Source of the DNA: Cladocopium goreaui
Lineage: Eukaryota; Sar; Dinophyceae; Suessiales; Symbiodiniaceae
DNA length: 64,000 bases
Reading direction: 5' to 3'
Assembly (NCBI GenBank): GCA_947184155.2
Contig: CAMXCT020000891.1
Location: 472,501 to 536,500, forward strand
Shown here: positions 43,270-54,908 of the stretch, in pieces
Position numbering within the stretch: the first letter of the stretch is position 1
How the letters are laid out: every line of letters starts with the position of its first letter
Made by a program: the position numbers and the translations under genes
The notes under the pieces: generated by a model
What the model was told of the DNA's origin: nothing
The model's database searches: none
What the model saw: the letters and a program-made list of their open reading frames with translations, nothing else

Positions 43270-43793
43270 GATGAGACGATGAATTTCAACTGACATTGGC
43301 TGGGGTATCTTTGAAAATTCTGGGTTTGTTGAAAATAATTGTTGGTTTTCCCATGAAATCCACTGGAATCTATAGGATTGTTGTTGATTTAAGATTATTT
43401 AAGCACATCCAAGAATTTTCAAGCCAATAGTTTGCTTGTGGGAATCAGGACAGGATACAATTTTCCTTGAACAATGCTACGGAGTACACGGACACAGACA
43501 TGTGTTTGGTAGGTGAGTTGGCAGTTTGCCTGCGAGTTCCTGCCCGCAAATTTTGTGAGGGTTCCTGCATTGTTCCGGCAGAAACTACTTCTGGGACTGT
43601 AGGGATATATTAAACATACAGTATACCAATTACATATAGTTACATGCAATTTCCAATATATCATTGATATATACAAACTGTATAGTGTTGTTAGTGTTAT
43701 TAGATTTGGTGATAGTTCTTTTGGGTACCTCAGTTTGGGGTGAATTGTCGATAGCTGAACTCCACATCTTTGAACCATTTTTTGACCTGCCAG

Positions 43794-43869
43794 GCTCAAG
43801 TCCGAAGCAGCCGAAGTCAAGAAGGTGCGCTTAAACAAGTGGCTGTTTTCCACCCGGGGGGAGATGTGA
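43794..43869 (+). CDS. C-terminal exon following 43164
   Basis: Very good acceptor ATTTTTTGACCTGCCAG. The first G completes Arg, then LKSEAAEVKKVRLNKWLFST, RGEM and TGA at 43867; about 75% GC3. Phase 0 (AQVRSSRSQEGALKQVAVFH) is an alternative. Confidence 0.5.
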
Positions 43870-44140
43870 AATAAAGATGTCATGTTTTTTTTCCCCAAAA
43901 CCAAAGGTTTCAATATGAAAATGGTCTCATTGTGGATGATTTGGAGGTACCCCTAGGTTAGGAAACCTCCATGTACGATTCACGTGACACTCCAGTATGA
44001 ACACATTGTAAACAAAAATAACTTCAATAGTACAAGAAAATAGCACGGCAAAACGCTTCTGAAAGCATTGCTTAAAAGGATAGATTGGATAAATTTCAGA
44101 AGAATCATCGACTGACGTCGGTAAGACTGACATATTTCAG

Positions 44141-44186
44141 GGCCAGGGCTGCACCGCAGATGCTCAAGCTCTACGGATGGTACAAG
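44141..44186 (+). CDS. Micro-exon candidate
   Basis: Acceptor ACTGACATATTTCAG, donor TACAAG/GTTTAC. Best frame ARAAPQMLKLYGWYK (80% GC3), two bases in, none left. Confidence 0.4.
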
Positions 44187-44239
44187 GTTTACAAAATAAC
44201 CAATTTGGGTAGGATCAAGTCTTGGCCCCAAAAAGATGA

Positions 44240-45256
44240 TACCCTCTGGTTATTTAACATAGCCATGGTATAGATGACCCATTTATAGAATAGGCCCACC
44301 TATTTCCCCTACAAAATCTAGCACGTTGACGTTTGAAACAAACCATTTTTTTGAGAGTTATGTGATGGTATTTTGAATGCTCCTCAAGCTGATTGAGACT
44401 TTGTAGGAGGCCATTTTTGGGGTGATATTTGGGATTACTTTTTGGATGTTTCTGGTTTTGTAGAATTTTGGTTTTCAGGAGTTTAAGGCCATGGTTTAGA
44501 TTTTGTCGGATGTTTCTGGTTTTGTAGGGAAATGGGCTGGACCATGATTTCAGTTGATTTTATATGTTCCATTTGGTTTCAAAAATAATTGACATGTATG
44601 ATTCCACATTTTCTGTGGCATTGAAATTTTGGAACTGAATGGCATTGATGTTGATGTGGAGACATACATAGATCTTTTTTATTCGTTTTTGATCTACAAT
44701 CTACAGTACCAAACGGGGATGAAGTGCGGGACACTATGCTGAAGCAATCTGAAGATTGCAGAGCGTGGTGAAAACTTCAGTCAAAGACAAAAGAGCAGCG
44801 GAAAAAAAACAGATGAAGCCAGCGTGCAGAGGAAAATCATGGAAAATCAGGGCCTCTACAAAATCAACAAGTGAATCAAGCTGATTTTTATACTTCAAAC
44901 ACTGGTTTCTCTACAAAATGCATTTTTTCTGAGACAATTTTTCAAGGTTTTATGAATCAATGTTTAATGCCTTTATATAGCAGATGGATTTCTATGATTT
45001 GGATTTTGTAGATTTGGAGGGGGTGACAGGTGTAAGCCCAAGTGGGGTTGCATATTAAGATTTTGTAGATTGAAGATGTTCATGTTCAAATGACATGTTT
45101 CTGGTTTTGTAGGGCCCCCCCCCCCTATGTTTTTAGATTTGCGCATACAAAATCTGAACCCCCAACCCCCAGGGCTAACAAACGCAACTATTTTATAGAT
45201 GGTTTACCTATTAAAAATGGTGATTTTCCATGGCTATGTTAAATAACCAGATGGTA
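44240..45256. mobile_element. CCCTCTGGT MITE split by a 902 bp insertion
   Basis: Left arm CCCTCTGGTTATTTAACATA to 44289; right arm from 45192 to AACCAGATGG. Joined across the duplicated TTTATAGA they give a normal MITE like the one at 29970. Confidence 0.85.
44290..45191. mobile_element. 902 bp TTTTGTAG motif element with 8 bp duplication
   Basis: The target duplication TTTATAGA is at 44282-44289 and 45192-45199. Ends share only ATAG in inverse. Inside, about a dozen GGTTTTGTAG or CTACAAAATC motifs occur in both orientations (for example 44319, 44455, 44519, 44856, 44910, 45005, 45058, 45104). There is no protein. The class resembles 15117-16075. Confidence 0.75.
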
Positions 45257-45423
45257 CAACAAATTGATTTGTTTGAACATGTACCCATCATATACGTTGC
45301 CATTTTTGGGTGTTATCATGGCAAATCAGATTATCTGAAGGTGAATTCAACAATCTCATCTAAATTTGACTACTGCATTAATCCTAGGGTGTTCCCATCA
45401 ATATTGCCATTTTGAGGAATTTC

Positions 45424-45557
45424 CCATTCTTGGACACACCTTCTGAATACCTGAAACCGGTGTTGGGTACCACGTCGGCCTCCTTGATGGTCGAATTGGG
45501 AAGGGCCATGAGTTCAAAGCAGTTTGTCACGATTCTGATGATCAACTATGGAAATTG
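45424..45557. CDS. Exon-like island, strand unresolved
   Basis: Plus frame: TPSEYLKPVLGTTSASLMVE, then a Met/Ile-rich run. Minus frame: MALPNSTIKEADVVPNTGF ending at donor AG/GTATTC. Both look like protein. Confidence 0.35.
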
Positions 45558-46294
45558 TATTAGATGTTTTTTTGGGGGGAACAACTCACCACTGTTACAA
45601 TATTACATCCATTTCGTGGTGAATAAGGTCCGATGTCCCCATTTGTTGCTGACTAAAGCCACATCATAGTGATGATGACCCTGGTTCTTTTTTTGGATTA
45701 TTTTTAACTCATGGTGTGCTCTTGTGAGCCATTGGTTCATTCCAACCCCACGCCATTGGGTCATCTTTGGGATTTTGGAGCCATCGAAAGCTGGATGGTT
45801 CATCCCACGAGCAACAAACAGCTGCGAATTTTGATCATTGGCCAAGTCGGGTTGGTCCACACCTAGGCTTACTGTATGATTTCATTTTAAGGCATCATAA
45901 GATGGTCAAAAAATGCTGATTCTGAATGGGCTAAGAATTGGGCGTCCACGTATAATTACGGGTTACTATCTACTGAATCTACGTGGCATGAACCACGTGT
46001 CGCCATACACTTGGATTTGATCACAAACCACGAAGCAAGTTTGTGGATCAACAAACCACCTTCACCAGGCTTTTTGTAAGAAATCCTATAAACCACCAAA
46101 AGGATGGTTGAAACCGTTGAAACACTATAAATAATAGGATAAATCGGATACATGATAAAACCATCTATAAAGACTGGTGCAGGACTTCTTCCACCGGACC
46201 CGCCGTATCATTGATAGATTTCAACTATAGCTGGTTGGTGGTTTGGAGCATTTTAGTCTTGTTGAGGGGTTGAACGAGGGGGCGCCCTGGCCAG

Positions 46295-46346
46295 GATGTT
46301 TCCGCCAACAAGAAGGTCCAAGAGGTGGACCTGCGGATACCCCACC
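46295..46346 (+). CDS. Exon candidate of the 46.3-49.3 kb chain
   Basis: Acceptor CGCCCTGGCCAG; reads DVSANKKVQEVDLRIPH, 76% GC3. Donor either CCACC/GTTATC or, shorter, CAAGAG/GTGGAC at 46325, the latter leaving phase 0 and joining DWAKK of the next exon from its internal acceptor. Confidence 0.45.
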
Positions 46347-47133
46347 GTTATCCAAGTGATTGAAGTGATCAATGGGAAAATGGTAGCCGGGTTGCCATAT
46401 TTTAGGACACCTCATGTTCCAAAACCAGGTGTTGATTCAAAATTTGTCACATGCTTGGCCATGAAAAAAGCGAGGTAAACCCATATTTCTGCAGCTGTAG
46501 CTGAACTCAGTGTGATCATTGGGGCGCGAGGCCTTGAACATTTGAAGGATGGGCCCCACCATAGTTGGATAAATTGGGTTATTTGGGTATATGAAAATAT
46601 TGGATATATGGGTTTAATATGGTTTAATCAAATTTATCCAATTTATTACACAGTTGGTTCAACCTGTTGGGTATATGGTAGATATATCCAAAGTTGAATG
46701 GGTTTATGAACAAACTTCCCATTCACTTTGCATCTTTCTATTGTCCTTTGAAAGGGACTTCACCTTCCAATCTCCCAGAAATTTGCCCGGATGTTTCCCA
46801 ACGTTTTTTCACATCTGAGTTTGTCGACACATACGGGTTTTCTCCAATGTGTTGCGACATGATGATAAAAGTAATCCTAACCGTCAGTTTTTGTTGTTTT
46901 GCATTTTTTCCACAGACAACCCCCACATTTCTTTCCATTTCAGTTGGTCAAATCCAAACTTCCGGTTGGTACAATACCATTGTTGGTTGCATCCCCAAGT
47001 TGATTGCGTCGATAATTCAGACAAGCCACATGTTTTCTACCTGGAATACCAAGTCTCGTTTCTTTTGGTTAATCTTTTGTTGATCTGGATACTTGTTCCA
47101 TGACAAATATGAATATGATCCAGTATTGTATTA

Positions 47134-47233
47134 CCCTCTGGTAATTTAACATAGCTATTGAAAATGGCAATTTATAGTGAGTTTTCCCATTAAAAGTTGT
47201 GATTTTCCATAGTTATGTTAGTTTACCAGAGGG
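47134..47233. mobile_element. CCCTCTGGT MITE copy (intact)
   Basis: TA-flanked, ends CCCTCTGGTAATTTAACA and TTAGTTTACCAGAGGG. Confidence 0.85.
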
Positions 47234-47649
47234 TAATGTCTACTTGGATAAAATGAAATACTCTCAAACATTGTATGACCCCGAATATTGTCGAATGTAA
47301 TATTATCTTTATGACTCAACAAAAAAACTGAATTGTCAGACACCTTACACATAAAATGCTCCAGACTCTAGACAAATAATCTTAATTCCTTAGCGAAAAG
47401 GAGCTTCCTGTCTCTTTGGGCCTCGTAGGCCTCATAAAAAGTATTTTGGCCTGCTGACTTGCACAGATTATGGTCAGTTTGTGGCCATGGTTAGTTTGCG
47501 TTTCAGATGTGTTCACAATCGTTGTTGGTTTCATCAAAATCATAGTTTTGAACTAAATCAGCTAATTCAGAGCTTTAGATCCTAAATGGGTCAAACTCGA
47601 TAAAGAGAAACAGATCTAGGACATCGAAGGATTTCCCTGGATTTCCCAG

Positions 47650-47730
47650 GCCGCGGGCTCCGTTTCAGGACTGGGCCAAGAAGGTGGAAGACAGTCAGGC
47701 CGTGCTGAAGGAAGGAAAGGCCGTCTCCAG
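47650..47730 (+). CDS. Exon of the 46.3-49.3 kb chain, GA donor
   Basis: Acceptor CTGGATTTCCCAG (or TTTCAG at 47667). Reads FQDWAKKVEDSQAVLKEGKA then VS, 77% GC3. The GA donor CTCCAG/GACCGG carries AG into the 49188 exon, whose acceptor is TCCCAG/GACCG: nearly the same sequence at both intron ends. Otherwise a stop follows nine codons on. Confidence 0.5.
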
Positions 47731-47957
47731 GACCGGTGGTGCTTGAGTCCTTGACCCAATCATCCATAAGCAGACCATGACTTAGCATTGAAACCCATGG
47801 TGACTTGGGGATCCCCCCATTTTAAGCCCCCGTAAATATGCGAAAGATGACGTTTGAATTGTGGCTCGCCAATAAAATTTGAGATAGCCAATTTGGCGGG
47901 GCGCCATGTTGGCGTAGCAGTTGGAAATAGCAGTGGCAAATCCTTCGATGAGGTTGC

Positions 47958-48380
47958 CATGTGTAATGGATGAACTATGTAAATACATTTCTATATTATA
48001 TATATATAGTCTATATAGTGTATAAATATGTATATTATATTATATATATGACATATTGACTGCGCAAGTAATTGAACTGTTGCAGGCAGGGAACATATCC
48101 AAAAGAATTGATGCCATGTTGAAAAACCTGGTGCCCACTTTAAAAGCTATTCGCATGCGTGAAGGATTTTGAAGGCTAGACTTGGATGTCCAGCAAGGTA
48201 GTGTAAAGATGTGCTTGAAGTGTTCAGATCCCAGTTAGAAAGTGCCAAAGAACCCTGTTGGAACCTATGCATAGTACACATGTCATATATATATAGTATA
48301 ATATACATATTTATATACTATATAGACTATATATATAATATAGAAATGTAATTAATTACATAGTTCATCCATTACACATG
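47958..48380. mobile_element. Inverted-repeat element carrying a coding fragment
   Basis: Arms of about 95-100 bases, CATGTGTAATGGATGAACTA and its inverse TAGTTCATCCATTACACATG, both with long TA-rich stretches. They enclose 227 bases that are not TA-rich and include the frame at 48062. No clear target duplication. Confidence 0.7.
48062..48172 (+). pseudogene. Captured coding fragment
   Basis: Open to TGA at 48170: AQVIELLQAGNISKRIDAML then KNLVPTLKAIRMREGF. It looks like two amphipathic helices of a cellular protein. It lies wholly between the element arms, so it is likely a gene piece carried by the element, as in Pack-type elements. Source not recognised. Confidence 0.4.
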
Positions 48381-48639
48381 TTGGAACCATGTCAGAACTA
48401 TACATATATATATCACATATATACATATATGTATATTGCCTATTTCATATCCCCCAGCAGCGAATCTGTTTACATCATTTTACATCCCTGTTCTGGTTCA
48501 ATCAACATGCTGTCCCAGATCCAACGGTAGATCATCTGGGGATGTTTGCATCCCTGCTTTGGAATCTCCAGTAGATGATTGTAGCTGGGATAGTTATTTC
48601 TAGCAATCAACGCAACTATGATTTAAACATTTGAGATAC

Positions 48640-48900
48640 ATCAGCATCACATATATATATATATATTGTATAACCCATATACAGAGTATATACATATTTA
48701 GTTGGTAGATGTAGACATATGTGTATGTATATATATATTTGATACGTATTTACTATAGTGACCCATATATACACATTATATACATATATATATAGTTTGT
48801 AGATCTAGACAGTCTAGACAGTCTAGACATATATATATATATGATATGTCTATATTATGTATAAATATAGGTTATACTTGTTTACTATAGTGATATATAT
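48640..48900. repeat. TA-rich microsatellites
   Basis: Several TA tracts and a threefold TCTAGACAG repeat at 48803-48830. Confidence 0.7.
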
Positions 48901-49068
48901 ATATAGTATTATATAGTATTATTTACTATTATATAGTATATCATACTATTATATAGTATTATATAGTATTATATAGTATTATATAGTATTATATAGTATT
49001 ATATAGTATTATATAGTATTATATAGTATTATATAGTATTATATAGTATTATATAGTATTATATAGTA
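48901..49068. repeat. ATATAGTATT 10 bp tandem array
   Basis: About 16 copies of a 10-base unit, the last dozen (48951 onward) perfect. Confidence 0.95.
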
Positions 49069-49187
49069 TAACCCATATACACATCATTTAAATATTCAAT
49101 TTCTAGTTCTAGACATATAATGGTATATATAACACTGATTTACTTTGGTGATATCCCCATGCCCCCGTTGTTCTCCTCCGGTCCCAG

Positions 49188-49264
49188 GACCGTCCTCCGC
49201 GCCTTTGAAACGGCCAGCTACGATCATTCCGTCGCCAAGGGACAGCTCAGGCCTTCAGCGCCTG
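49188..49264 (+). CDS. Exon of the 46.3-49.3 kb chain
   Basis: Acceptor CTCCTCCGGTCCCAG, donor CCTG/GTTGAT. With the carried AG the first G gives Arg, then TVLRAFETASYDHSVAKGQL and RPSAP, leaving one base; 72% GC3. Alternatively an ATG at 49159 opens a 36-codon frame in the same register (MPPLFSSGPRTVLRAFETAS) ending TGA at 49265. Confidence 0.5.
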
Positions 49265-49335
49265 GTTGATGATTTTTCTGCGGGATTTAAGGTGTAAAGA
49301 AAATTGATGGTTTACCTACTAAAAATTGTGATTTT

Positions 49336-49453
49336 CCATCTGGTTATGACTAACATAGCCATGGAAAATCCCAACCATGAATGGAGGTTTATAGCTGGGA
49401 AAATCATCTATAAATGGGCCATCTATACCGTGGCTATGTTAAATAACCAGAGT
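49336..49453. mobile_element. CCCTCTGGT MITE copy
   Basis: Starts CCATCTGGTTATGAC inside an older MITE fragment (49295-49335) and ends AAATAACCAGAG. Confidence 0.7.
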
Positions 49454-50615
49454 GTATTGTTAAGGTGTAAACTTATGTTAAGTAAGGTGTGAATTGGTTC
49501 TGTCAGGTTCATCTTTAAGGTGTAAAGAATTTATATGGTGTAAACTTATGTTACCATACTTGGCTCATTAAGGTGTAAACATGTGTAAACAATCAGCCAT
49601 ATTGGGATTTAACATGAATTAAATTCAAATGTATATATATCTATATATATACACTATTGATAAAAGACGGTTTATAGTAATTGATGATTAGTTTGGGGAT
49701 TATAATAAGTAAGTACCAGGGTTTAAACAATCTAAGGACATCAAGTATATTGAGAGATTGGTTTTATACCAGGGTACTATAATAACTACCCCAGATTATG
49801 CTAGATTATACTTCCCCCCATGTACTGGTGGTTATGACATGTTATGACATTCCAAACGGGAAATCCCTACCAAGCAGGAGTGGAATGACAGAGGTATATT
49901 GAACACTGCTCAATTATGTATAAAAATGGTGACTAGTGAAGATAGTGTACAAATATATGCATATGTATAGATATAGATATAAACATAGATATTCTATGAA
50001 TATAGTGATTATATATATACACATGTAACGTAACATAATGTAATGTAATTTCATGCACGTGTGTACATACACTATGTAGTTCATGTTGTTTAACATATAC
50101 ATGTTTTCACGGTATATATACATATATATATATACATACATATACATACATATATATATATGGTATAAACCAAGTCACATATGTATGAGATGTCATCGAT
50201 TACGGCTCATTATCATGCATACTGTTTGTTGAATCGATAGATAAGTGATTATTGACCCCTGTATATCATGTCCTCAACATCTGATCCAAGTGGGGTATAA
50301 ATGGTTGTTTAGTTTTTCTGGGTGAGCAAATCATGACTCCATTTTTTCATCAGATAAATGACACATGAGGATATTCAGAATGTGAATCGATGGAACAATT
50401 TTGGGTATCCACAGGGACTAATCCAAAAATTATCGACCATCGACTATGTGTTGAGAACCATAGCTGGATATAGCGCGACCCAACACACACACAGACATAT
50501 ACATATATATATATATATATCCAACCAAAGTTTTTTTAATGATGGCTCCTGTAACTCCTGTAAGAAGGGAAAGAGATCAATTCGATGGGCCAAGAAAGCA
50601 GATTTCGGAGTGGTA

Positions 50616-50722
50616 CCCTCTAGTAAACAGCCACATAACTATGGAAAATCACCATGCTATTTATGGGGAAATCAACTATTTCTATGGCCATTTTCAACAG
50701 CTATTTTGACATAACCAGAGGG
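50616..50722. mobile_element. CCCTCTGGT MITE copy (intact)
   Basis: CCCTCTAGTAAACAGCC to CATAACCAGAGGG, TA-flanked. Confidence 0.75.
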
Positions 50723-51175
50723 TAAATGATCCAGAGCAATTGGAAAATTGGTTCAATCACGGGATCCAAAAAACTGGTTCCGTCCATATACTGGAAACCG
50801 TTTGGTGAAGGTTCAGCTTTTTCATGTTGGTTGGTATTTTCCATCCAGTAATCAAACTTGGCAAGGTGGAACATCTACCATCCCCAATGGCAATGGCAAT
50901 GTCTGGTAGTTAGCGGGATGGGACTTGGTATGTTATGCTTGCTTTGAACACTTCCATCCTTATGTTGATGACCCCCAATTCACTGATACTTTTCAGGGAT
51001 TGGCAGTTGAAAGCATCAACTAGTGAGCTAATGGCAGTTGCATTTTTAAGATGAATACTGCAATAAACATATATAAACATGACACTCGATGTCAAAATTT
51101 GCAGCCAGCAACCCTGGAAAAATGGGTCAACAAGTCCTCGACTGTCCTTGGAGGTCTTCTGAGATGTATTTCCAG

Positions 51176-51235
51176 TTCCTGACGCAGGACGTCTTCGCAG
51201 GGCTTCAAGAGATTTCAAGAGTCCGGAAGCGATAG
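51176..51235 (+). CDS. C-terminal exon candidate
   Basis: Strong acceptor GATGTATTTCCAG; phase 0 reads FLTQDVFAGLQEISRVRKR to TAG at 51233. The minus strand is also open for 102 codons (MKSLEALRRRPASGTGNTSQ), so strand is not certain. Confidence 0.4.
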   Translation, partial: FLTQDVFAGLQEISRVRKR

Positions 51236-51532
51236 ATATGTGAATTTCTCGGAGAATGCTACATTATCATGGCTAAAAAGAAAATCCGTATGGATTGAAA
51301 ATCGCATATTCCCCAGTATGGATACATAATCCAACTGCTGACCATGGCACAAATGTTACCAGCGCCTCTATGATCTCCGTTTTTGATGTTGACCCGTAGC
51401 CAGAGTTATCCATTTTTTCCAATATGTTTCAACGACAAGGCGTAAAGTCTGGCTGCAGATCTTCGAGGGGGGTGGTAAACATCATTAAACATCATTCAAC
51501 ATCCCTTTTATCTGGCCACTGAGCCCAGTTAC

Positions 51533-51633
51533 CCTCTGGTAATTTGTTGCATAGCTATTGAAAATGGTCATTTATAGTGAGTTGTCCCCTTAAAAATGGT
51601 GGTTTTCCATAGTTATGTTAGTTTACCAGAGGG
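51533..51633. mobile_element. CCCTCTGGT MITE copy (intact)
   Basis: Nearly identical to the copy at 47134. Confidence 0.8.
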
Positions 51634-51740
51634 TACCCTCAAAGATCCAGCAGGGTCGCCATCGGTCGAATTCATGTTCTCACCAGGATACCAAGCAGAA
51701 CACCCAGTTGCAGGCGCTGAGTCTTACAAGAGCTGGGTCT

Positions 51741-51875
51741 TACGTTCGGTGGTGCCACAAAAAAAGTTATCTTTATTGGTTTATAAAACCTATGCCCAAA
51801 AAAAACTAATGTAGTTATTGGAGTTATGTGGCCCCCAACTGAACGCGAGCTCGATTGGGGGCACCACCGAACGTA
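51741..51875. mobile_element. MITE, GGTGGTGCC family
   Basis: Ends TACGTTCGGTGGTGCC and GGCACCACCGAACGTA are exact inverses. Confidence 0.8.
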
Positions 51876-51974
51876 CCATCCGGTCTTATCATGGGAAGAT
51901 CATGGCACTGGAGTGACCACACATGGCCTTTGCACCAGATGACTTGGTTGACGTGTGGGTTTATGGGTGATATA

Positions 51975-52093
51975 GCCCCTGGTTATGACTAACAGTTCGC
52001 CGTGGAAAGATCCACCATGCTATTAAGAACGGTAAACCATCTATTTCTATGGGCCATCTATACCATGGCAAACTGTAACAAATAACCAGAGGG
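51975..52093. mobile_element. CCCTCTGGT MITE copy
   Basis: Ends GCCCCTGGTTATGAC / AATAACCAGAGGG. Confidence 0.7.
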
Positions 52094-52201
52094 TAACTAT
52101 AGTGAACGGGTTTATAAACAAACTCATAACTGGGGTGCCTCATCTTTGAAAAAACGGTTGAGAATGGGGTAGCCTATTTCCACTGCTTCATCCATTTTCA
52201 G

Positions 52202-52280
52202 ACACAGGTGTCTACCCTGGAACGATCGTGTGCATTGATGGACAAGACCATGGATTTGTTGCGCCTTGAAAGTTGGAAGG
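52202..52280 (+). CDS. Exon candidate, coil-like
   Basis: One of the best acceptors here, CACTGCTTCATCCATTTTCAG. Phase 0 reads TQVSTLERSCALMDKTMDLL then RLESWK, helical with heptad-like Leu/Met. The donor is unclear (GAAGG/GCTGGG is possible). Another frame (GVYPGTIVCIDGQDHGFVAP then stop) has lower GC3 but would join the 49188 exon in phase. Confidence 0.45.
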
Positions 52281-53921
52281 GCTGGGATTTTTCCATGTTT
52301 TTCTTCATGTTTCTATTCTGTGGAAGCTGAGGAAATCCAAGGATTTAAAGCCACTTTTAGTGCGGTATTCAGGGCGCATCTGACTACTGGGTTGCAGTTG
52401 AAAATTGAGAACTGTGATTGTTTGGAAAGATGCTCAGTGGCTTTTAAGGTATGTCACATATGTCCCTTTTGTTGTTGGCAATATCCAAGATTTTTCAGCA
52501 GTCCGGGGCCGGAGGATGATGAGAAATTGCCTCATGGTGTTGTTTGTTGGGACCCTCTGGTGTCAACATGACATGTTGGAAATCCATGGAAATCCACTAT
52601 GTATAATTTAGATGATTTTCTCAGAAAAAAAACATCCATTTACTTCGGGAATTTCAAGGCGCGTTTGATGACACCGGAAGGTATCTTGTGTGTGGTGAGG
52701 ACCTAACCTGCTGCTACGAAAGTGCATTTTGCGATAAGGATCCATTTGATCAGGGTCTGTTATGTTCAAAATGGATCATCTTGAATTCTGACGCTTTCTC
52801 AACATTGTGGATACCAAATTCCAGAGAATTGGTCATTGTTTTTTTGTGGGAAACCAATAGTTTTGGTTACACCAATGTTGGGAAACATCCCTCAAGCAGA
52901 ATCCTACTGTGGGACTGATAGGTAAACCAGACACTTGTAAATTGCAGGTACAAGCCATCCCCAATTTGAGGTTTATCCCACCATGCATCAAAAGTTCACA
53001 CAAAATGTTCGCAAGGATTCTGGATCCAACAATAACTTGGTGAACTATACCAGGCCACATCATCACAGTTCTCATCAGCCCATTAGCATAAATGAACAGT
53101 AAACTCAGTTGTAAACCGACTTAATTATGGGGTGTCGCAATACAACCAGCATCTTGAGGAAATATATAAATGTCGCAAAGATTTTTTGTGGATGTAGCTA
53201 CCGTACTGTTGGAGTTCCATGCTGGATAGTGCCCTTCCGCCCAGGAAGGGTCATATCAGAACCCTGAACGAGGTCCAATTGGCTTGCTGGGAGGTGGAGT
53301 CATAGTAATACCTAGTAATTAGTTATAGTAATAGTATCATATCTAATTATGTTTGGGCCAAAGTAATAGCGAATAATATGTGCTTGGACGATTTTGATGG
53401 GGTTACCCACTCTTGATGTGTATGACTTTGGCCAAAAAGGGAACCCAACATGTGCTATTTTAATCTGGAAATGATGATTCATTGTCAGATACAGCATATG
53501 ATATCCACATGGAGATTTTATAAAATGAGAACTCCATGTTATTATCATCCGAGTTATTGTTTATTTTTTACTCGGGAAACGAATGCCTTTGCGGATTTGG
53601 GGGACGAGCAAACGGGGACTAGAACTAACAAAACACCTGGGTGATCAAACAAGCAAATCAGCCACTTGCAATGCCTGAGCCCCTTCCAACCGTGTCGGCT
53701 GCTTCCATCCATATTAATACCTCCATATCAATTTGTAGGGCCAAATTTGTTGTGTACCTCATGGGAAATTTATTCCAACCATATATGTTCTGCGTGTGTA
53801 TATTATAGTCACATCCCCATTATCTCCCCATCATTCCCAATACTTAACCTATACATACATTATAAGTGGATTTGTTCGTGGAAGTTTCTCAATTGACCAC
53901 ATTGGTGATATCAGCATATTA

Positions 53922-54048
53922 CCCTCTGGTAAACCAACATAACTACAGAAAATCACCATGCATTTTTAGTGGGTAAATCAACTATTTCTATGATTTTCTA
54001 TGGGCCATGGCTTCAAGTTCGCAAACTCTAAACGTTTACCGGGCCGGG
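53922..54048. mobile_element. CCCTCTGGT MITE copy, long form
   Basis: Left end CCCTCTGGTAAACC; right end drifted to ACCGGGCCGGG. Confidence 0.6.
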
Positions 54049-54495
54049 TAATGACATGATATTAAGTTGGTGATATCTCCCATGAATATCACCATTGATC
54101 CCATGAGTCATCCATTGAAATCCCACATAGAAAATCACCACATTTTTAGACACACCCAAGGATTGTTGGTCATAAGTTACACCACGAGAAATCCCATTGA
54201 TATCCTATGGCCTATGCTTGTTCCCAATTTCTGAGTGCGTTAAACCTGTATATAACCTGTATAAATCACCATAAACCTGTATTGACATAGATCCCGATTT
54301 GGCTGACCATTATATCAACATGATCTCCCATCTATTTGCTGGTTATCAATGGCTTGAACCTCTATATACATATAAAAAATATGTGTATATATATATATCC
54401 ACAATTTATCTACATATTCAATCATATTGACATAAATCTCCCATCCAGGTGATTTTACCAGCTCCCAAATCCCAATTTTTTTCCAACATGGACAG

Positions 54496-54714
54496 GTGGC
54501 CAACATGTCGTCAGCCTCCGAGCTGGAGCCCTTCTTCTCGCCTTCGCCGCAGCTGGGCGCCGTCCCCGCGACGAAGACGCAGAAATCGCCGGCGCCCGGC
54601 AACATGACGCCGCGCACGGGCGCGGCAACGCCGCACCCGGGAGTGGCGACGTCGCAGGTAGGGGTGGCGGGGCCCAGCCCACTGCAGAGGGCCAGCAAGT
54701 TGAAGGCGCTGAAG
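54496..54714 (+). CDS. GC-rich exon, Ser/Pro/Ala-rich protein
   Basis: Acceptor ACATGGACAG, donors CGCAG/GTAGGG (54657) or CTGAAG/GTGCCA (54714). Phase 0 reads VANMSSASELEPFFSPSPQL, continues Ala/Pro/Thr-rich, and if extended ends SPLQRASKLKALK. Nearly every codon to 54657 ends in G or C, the strongest coding bias in the window. The repeated S/T-P and basic tail suggest a disordered phosphoprotein region. An internal ATG at 54505 could be the start. A second frame (GQHVVSLRAGALLLAFAAAG) is open but has weaker GC3. Confidence 0.6.
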
Positions 54715-54854
54715 GTGCCAATGGGATGAGAGGATATGAAAGGTGCCATGGGTTGAGGTCATAATATGTCATAATCATCATATTTCAGTGTTGCATGTTA
54801 GATGCAACCATATGTGTATATTGTTTCAATGATGATGTTTAATGGACTATAGGA

Positions 54855-54908
54855 TGAGGAGGATGATTGAGGATGATGATGATGATGATGCTGATGATGA
54901 TGATGTAC
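54855..54908. repeat. GAT trinucleotide repeat
   Basis: GATGAT tract with interruptions. Confidence 0.85.

Noticed and set aside
43419-43913. 164-codon minus frame
   Set aside because: AT-rich middle and low GC3; the good part overlaps the better-supported plus exon at 43794.
44096-44140. GTAAGACTGACATATTTCAG as a 20-base intron
   Set aside because: Too short to splice by known mechanisms; more likely an acceptor near a chance GTAAG.
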